Under the pieces are notes generated by a model. That model did not search any database. It was not told where the DNA came from and saw only the letters and a list, made by a program, of their open reading frames with translations. From the NCBI GenBank assembly GCA_030386875.1, contig CM059566.1, forward strand, positions 36,802,068 to 36,866,067: DNA of 64,000 bases, read 5' to 3'. The stretch's first letter is position 1, and each line of letters begins with the position of its first letter. Position numbers and translations under genes: made by a program. Below are positions 53,101 to 59,100 of the stretch, piece after piece. This DNA comes from Morinoia aosen (taxonomy: Eukaryota; Arthropoda; Malacostraca; Amphipoda; Talitridae).

Positions 53101-56100
53101 TTAACCAATCCAATTCAACTTTTTTAAACTGGCTTTAAAATACACGTTGTGCTCTCCAAGCACAAATTTCAGTTGTAAAGTACTTATTTTAAAAACTCAA
53201 GCCAGACTGAAAAAGGTTAATTAGAAAATGCCATCATTATATACTAATTCTTAGTGCTAAGACTTGGGCTTAGTTCTTCAATTTGAGAGAAATAATACTT
53301 GACTTCATAGATTTTTTGCCTATCATTGCCATTCCAATGCTGTATAAATATATCAAAGAGAGAGGAATAACTATCAAAATATATTAATTACTCTTTTCAT
53401 TTGATCATATCTACTGCAAGCAGATATGAGAGATTTCAAAAACAGAAGCTCTATCCTGAAGCCCAAATTACATATTGTACTGCAATGTAAACAAAGAAAG
53501 ATTTTACACCAACATTTTTGGGCCCAATTCTGCAAGTTTCCCTGATGTTTTTGTCAACACAGAGCCATATCTTGAAGTCAAATACTTGAACTAATTTAAA
53601 ATGTTTATTTTATTTTTTCTACAGCATTTACACTTGAAAAAAGAAAAATTATTAAACAATGACACCTAATCTACATAATTCATTTTGATTAATTTATTTT
53701 GCAAATTGAATAGAAAGATCCATACAACTTTTAAAAACTTGTTAATCATGTGCATAACTGTTCCAAACAGCATTTTTTCATTCAAAAACTATGAAAGATT
53801 TTGGAGTTTGATAACTTTCTTTCAATACCATTGGCCAAGACATACTGCAAGGACATATTCAAACATTTGTCATCAGTAAAATCCCTTTGAGAGCTAACAT
53901 CATTAGGCTTTGTCAATCACATAAAAGTACTAGAATGAGCAATATAGATAAGTATTAAATGAATAATGAGACACAAAACCTGTTAATAATTGAATGTTAA
54001 TCCAAATAATCTTGTAAATCCATTTTTCATTTCAAATCAACATACAACATGGAAAAAAAATTCTCAGTGCAAAAGCACCTGTACAAATAGGCCATACAAC
54101 AATTTACTACAAAGCAGACCCTATTCATTCATATAATGGTCAGTGATGAAAATAAAGACAAGTAAAGATTGTGCAGCCAAATAAGCTAACCTCAGAGTAA
54201 ACATCACAGCTGAAGTTGGGGGCTTTAGTTCATAGATACAGAAAGTAATTTAGAATATGGTACCTGTAGATAGGGCATTCTTCAAAGTATTTTGAGCTGT
54301 TCTAAGTATAACAACTTACCTTCTTTGACGTCCTGCACCATGACAGGACTCTCGCCAGACACTGTGAGGCCATAGCCCCTGTCATCACTGCGGGTCACCA
54401 CCACCTCGCGCAACTGGCTGTAAGGCAACAACATGATCCATCAACATGTCGCTCACTGGGACGAATGTCATAACTCAAAGTTTTGGAAAATTGGCTCATC
54501 CATATTGTTGAATTTGCCCTTTCGTTGTACATATTTTGGTAAAGCCATCATAACTTTTTATCTTCAAAATTGACCGAGAGGAAATAGTTTTTTTTTTTGA
54601 TCAAAACAAATTCCATAAAGCAGCTCGCAGAGATAAAATCTTTTCTCCCAAAATATCAAGAACTTTGACTTGTGACGTTCTTGCTACTGAGCAACTTCTA
54701 TAACAGCAAATAATGACTTCCAGTATAACCCACATAGAAGCATTAAGTTAAAATTGTACATAAAAAATTACTACCATATGATGGCTATAAAGTAATTTAG
54801 GATGATGCAGTTATGTACTTGTGAAGATTGATTGATTATAAGTTAGTTTTAGCATACCGTACAACAAAGATGTTTAATAAATACGGAAAGGATGAAGGCT
54901 CAGTTCAACATGGAGTTAAGGGAACATAGAATCAATGCATAAGGTGTGATCCCACAAGTATCCAGTGCATATAGAAACAATAAGTTAAGAAGGAAGGATA
55001 GGAAACTAAATATAAGTTTAAGAAAAATGTCAGGGGTGCTGAAAAACAGGGTAACAGAAAATGAAAAAAAATGGTTCTCAACAAAAATTATTACGTTACA
55101 ACAAAAAGAAAGTCCACCCAACTCAAAGGTTGGGACCTTGCCTTTTCCACCTGGAAGCGCTAATTAGATACAATAATTGTATCCCTCTGAACACTTGGAA
55201 AGTTCTTATTGACAATAGATAATGATTTATATCCTCAACATTCCACTAAAATTTTACAGATTTCCTTGTCACAATTTACTCGTTAATTACATATGATGCA
55301 CTGTGTTCTAAAACATCTAAACATGTATACATGTTTTGTAGTATTTATTCAAATTTTTCTGTTTCTAAATATTTATTTAAATTTTCTATTTCCTTAGGTC
55401 TTTCCTTATGGCCCAAATAGAATTTTTACCTTTTTACCTTTTCAACTGTTATTGTAGTGAGAACAATATTGAGCTAATGCACCCCTGAGAGCAGTTCAGC
55501 AACAGTACTACACACTGGAAAGCATACAATTAGCTGTTGATCAGTTGGAAAAATGCTTTATTACTACACGAGATGCACAGAGAAAGTAAATTTACTCTGA
55601 AAACATGTATACTTCAGTCGCCTCTTTTATATATTAACAACCCTTGATAAAAAAGATGGAGATATTTTTCTTCAGCTTAAATGACCTAGTCTATACTAAT
55701 CATAACTTAATTCATTATGACCTATTTTAAAAGAAGATATCCTATTCCAAAGAAAAAGCTTCTTAGGTTGGCAATAAAAAATCTTCCAAAACAATCTTAA
55801 AAGGTTAATGAAAACCTTTCTTTAAATGTTTTTCTTCAATTTCTGAAAACGGTTTTGATTTTCATAGTAAATTTTCCATCCATAAATGAAAGTTTTTTCA
55901 ATACTGGGTCATAAACAAGTATCCTAACTTGTTACTAGAAGAAAATCATGATTACTCAATTTAGTATATGTAATGTATATGGAAAATTTCCAATCATTTG
56001 CTAACTATACATTTTCAGAAGTGTTTGGGCTTTGTCATTCCAATTTTGTTTCCATGCTGCTTCATATAAAACCTGAGATTGAGAAACATATCTTTTCAAA

Positions 56101-59100
56101 TGAGCAGAAACTAGCCAGATGTGCATGAGGCTGCATCATAGATAAGCAGACATTACTTGAAAACTAATTGTTCCTTCAGGTAAAATTCCTGTTTTTGCTA
56201 AATTAGCATCAATTTTTTTTTGTGGTTCAAGGTAGAGATAACAATGAATCAGTAACATGTGAAGCATCATAACACACAAATTACATTCACTTCCCACTCC
56301 ACTAATCTATACTATAATAAGAGCCGCGTCCGTCCGTCTGTCTGTCCGAAGCAGCCTGCAGTGTGTGATGAGCGTATCTGTGATACAAGCTCAAGCCCTA
56401 TATATTTTGACGGGCTGTGTTCACGCGGCCTAATCAACTCTTGAGAGATTGTATTTTTTAATTTCTTATGGCCTTTCTCTCATTTCGCCCTGTTTTTCTT
56501 ATTTCAAATTAAGGGGGATGGACTAGTGAACATAATAATGCAAATAATAATACTAAATTTAAACTTTTAAAAAACCTGGATGCCAAATTTGATGAACTGC
56601 TGCATATAATGATATAATGGTATATTAGACATACCCAAATTCAGCATGTCAAATTCAAGAAAAAAAGTTTTGAATGTATTCAAGCATGTATTGCTCTTAT
56701 TTGATGTGATCCAGATGCTGTGATGTGTGCAGAGCCACTTTTCAAGCCAAAATTTATGAAAAATAGTGAAATACTGTGTCCTATCTGCCACCTTATATAG
56801 CACTTCATAATCTAGTTCTTGTCTAAAAATTGAGAAATCAGTCCTTGCTCATAATACAAAATATAAAACCAAAATTAATGCATACTGCTATTTATAAGAT
56901 TTGACGGCTTCAGTTCCAATTAAGGCCTGCTTCAGTTTCACGTCCAATTCAATAGATGGCGCTATAGGTTAAAATGCCTTTATGATCCAAATAACCCTGT
57001 AAATCCAAATGTATTGAATTAAAAAAAACTTTTGTCGACTTGATACATAGTAACTTCGAATATTTCATTGGGTTGGCCACTCTTCGGTTAGGTTGGGTTG
57101 GTCACGCTTGGGTTAGGTTGGGTTGGTCACGCTTGGGTTAGGTTGGGTTGGTCACGCTTGGGTTAGGTTGGTCACGTTTTGGCTAGGTTGGGTTGGTTAT
57201 GCTTCGGTTAGGTTAGGTTGGTCACGCTTTGGTTAGGTAAGTCACGTTTCGGTTAGGTTGGGTTGGTCACGCTTGGGTTGGGTTGGTCACGATTCGGTAA
57301 GGTTGAGTTGGTCACGGTTAGGTTAGGTTGGTCCCAGTTTGGTTGGGTTGGTCACGCTTTGGTTGGGTTGGGCTTCTTTGGGTTGGGTTACCATTGGCTC
57401 CGGCTGGTGGAATGTTTTGAAAGTTTTGCGGGTCTTAATCGGAACCGTACCCAATTTGACTAAGAAATTAGGGTAAATGTTGAAGACTTGACCATAATTG
57501 ATTTTGGATTTTTCGATGCCGAAATAATGTTAATCAGATCAAAAGAAACAAGTTTTCTTCAATGCACTTTTCGGCGGAAACGAGTATTTTAAAAGTTATA
57601 GCGGTAAATGAGTTACAGGAACTCCAGTGTTTCAGGCGGGGAAAAATATACCGCGCGGTCTGACGTGAAAGTAAACAGGCGTTGCCGCGCGCCAACCAAG
57701 CCGACTTCGCTAGAAAAAATAAAGAAGAGAAGCAAACCCCCTATTACAAACGTAAAGATGTTGGGTTGTGAGGGCTAGCAACAGTTCTTTTAGTGAAAAT
57801 TATATAGAAAGGTTTTAACCGACCCATTTCGTCGAACGTTCGACGTATCTGAGAGCATTCGAATGAATTCGTTCGGATCGATAAATGAACTCGTCATCTC
57901 ATTAATTATGTTTATGCATAGTAGAATTTCAATTGATTTCCAATTTTCACTAAAAGAACTGTGCTACCCCTCTCGACCCAACCTCTTTACGTTTGTAATA
58001 GGGTGATGCTTCCCTTTTTCATTTATTCCCGCCTTGAACACTGGAGTTCCGTTAACTCATTTACCGCTATAACTTTTAAAATACTTGTTTCCGCCGGAAA
58101 GTGCATTGAAGAAAACTTGTTTTTTTTTCCTCATTAACATTATTTCGGCATCGAAAATTCCAAAATCAATTATGGTCAAGTCCTCAACATTTACCAAAAT
58201 TAGATATTCAACAAAAAAATTGGTCAATATTTAATATAATGTTGTCAACAAATTTCATAATTTTGTAGGTATAGATGGGTAATATAGTCGATTATAAGAC
58301 GTTTCACATGAATGACATTTTGCCCGGCGATGCGTTATTTTTGAATTATTCAACTTTGAAGCTGGCTTGTGCGCGCCATGGAAGCAAGCAGGGCTAGCGT
58401 AATTTAATCAATACCAGAAGGGAAGCTAAACCCCTATTACAAACGTAAAGAGGTTGGGTCGTGAGGGGTAGGCACAGTTCTTTTAGTGAAAATTATAAAT
58501 AAAGGTTTCGAGTGACGTTTGTTTACTTCAACGCCAAGGTGGCTGCCGCCATGGCGCCAACCGGCTGAAGATGGCGGCAGCCATCTTCAAGTCGATGTAA
58601 ACAAACGTCACTAGAAAGCTTTATTTATAATTTCCACTAAAAGAACTGTTGCTACCCCTCACGACCCAACCTCTTTACGTTTGTAATAGGGGTTAGCTTC
58701 CATTTTCATTGCTAAAACGATGACTGTTTTTGCGTTAAAAGGGCCATTCAGGAGCGCCGTTTGTATAACTTCAAACTTAAATAACTCGAAAACTAAGCAT
58801 TTCCGGGCACATTGTCATTCGTGTAAAACGTCTTAAAATCAACTATATTACCCATCTATACCTACGAAACTATGAAATTCGTTGACAACATTATATTCAA
58901 TATTGACCAAAAAATTATTTAAATAAGTTCTAATAAATAATCAGAAATGGTTCTCAAAATTGGTTGACCTGTAGCAGGACATGATTTTGCAATGCTCCAT
59001 AATCTTCCACTTGAATGTTATGCTTAAGTTACACCTATTAATGCACGTATATCATTCATTTCTTTGGCCAATATATGAAGCATTGTTTCCTAGGAAAAGT

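Noticed and set aside
57064-57395. A chromosome end
   Set aside because: Telomere-like words are interrupted by CACGCTT and both flanks are ordinary sequence.
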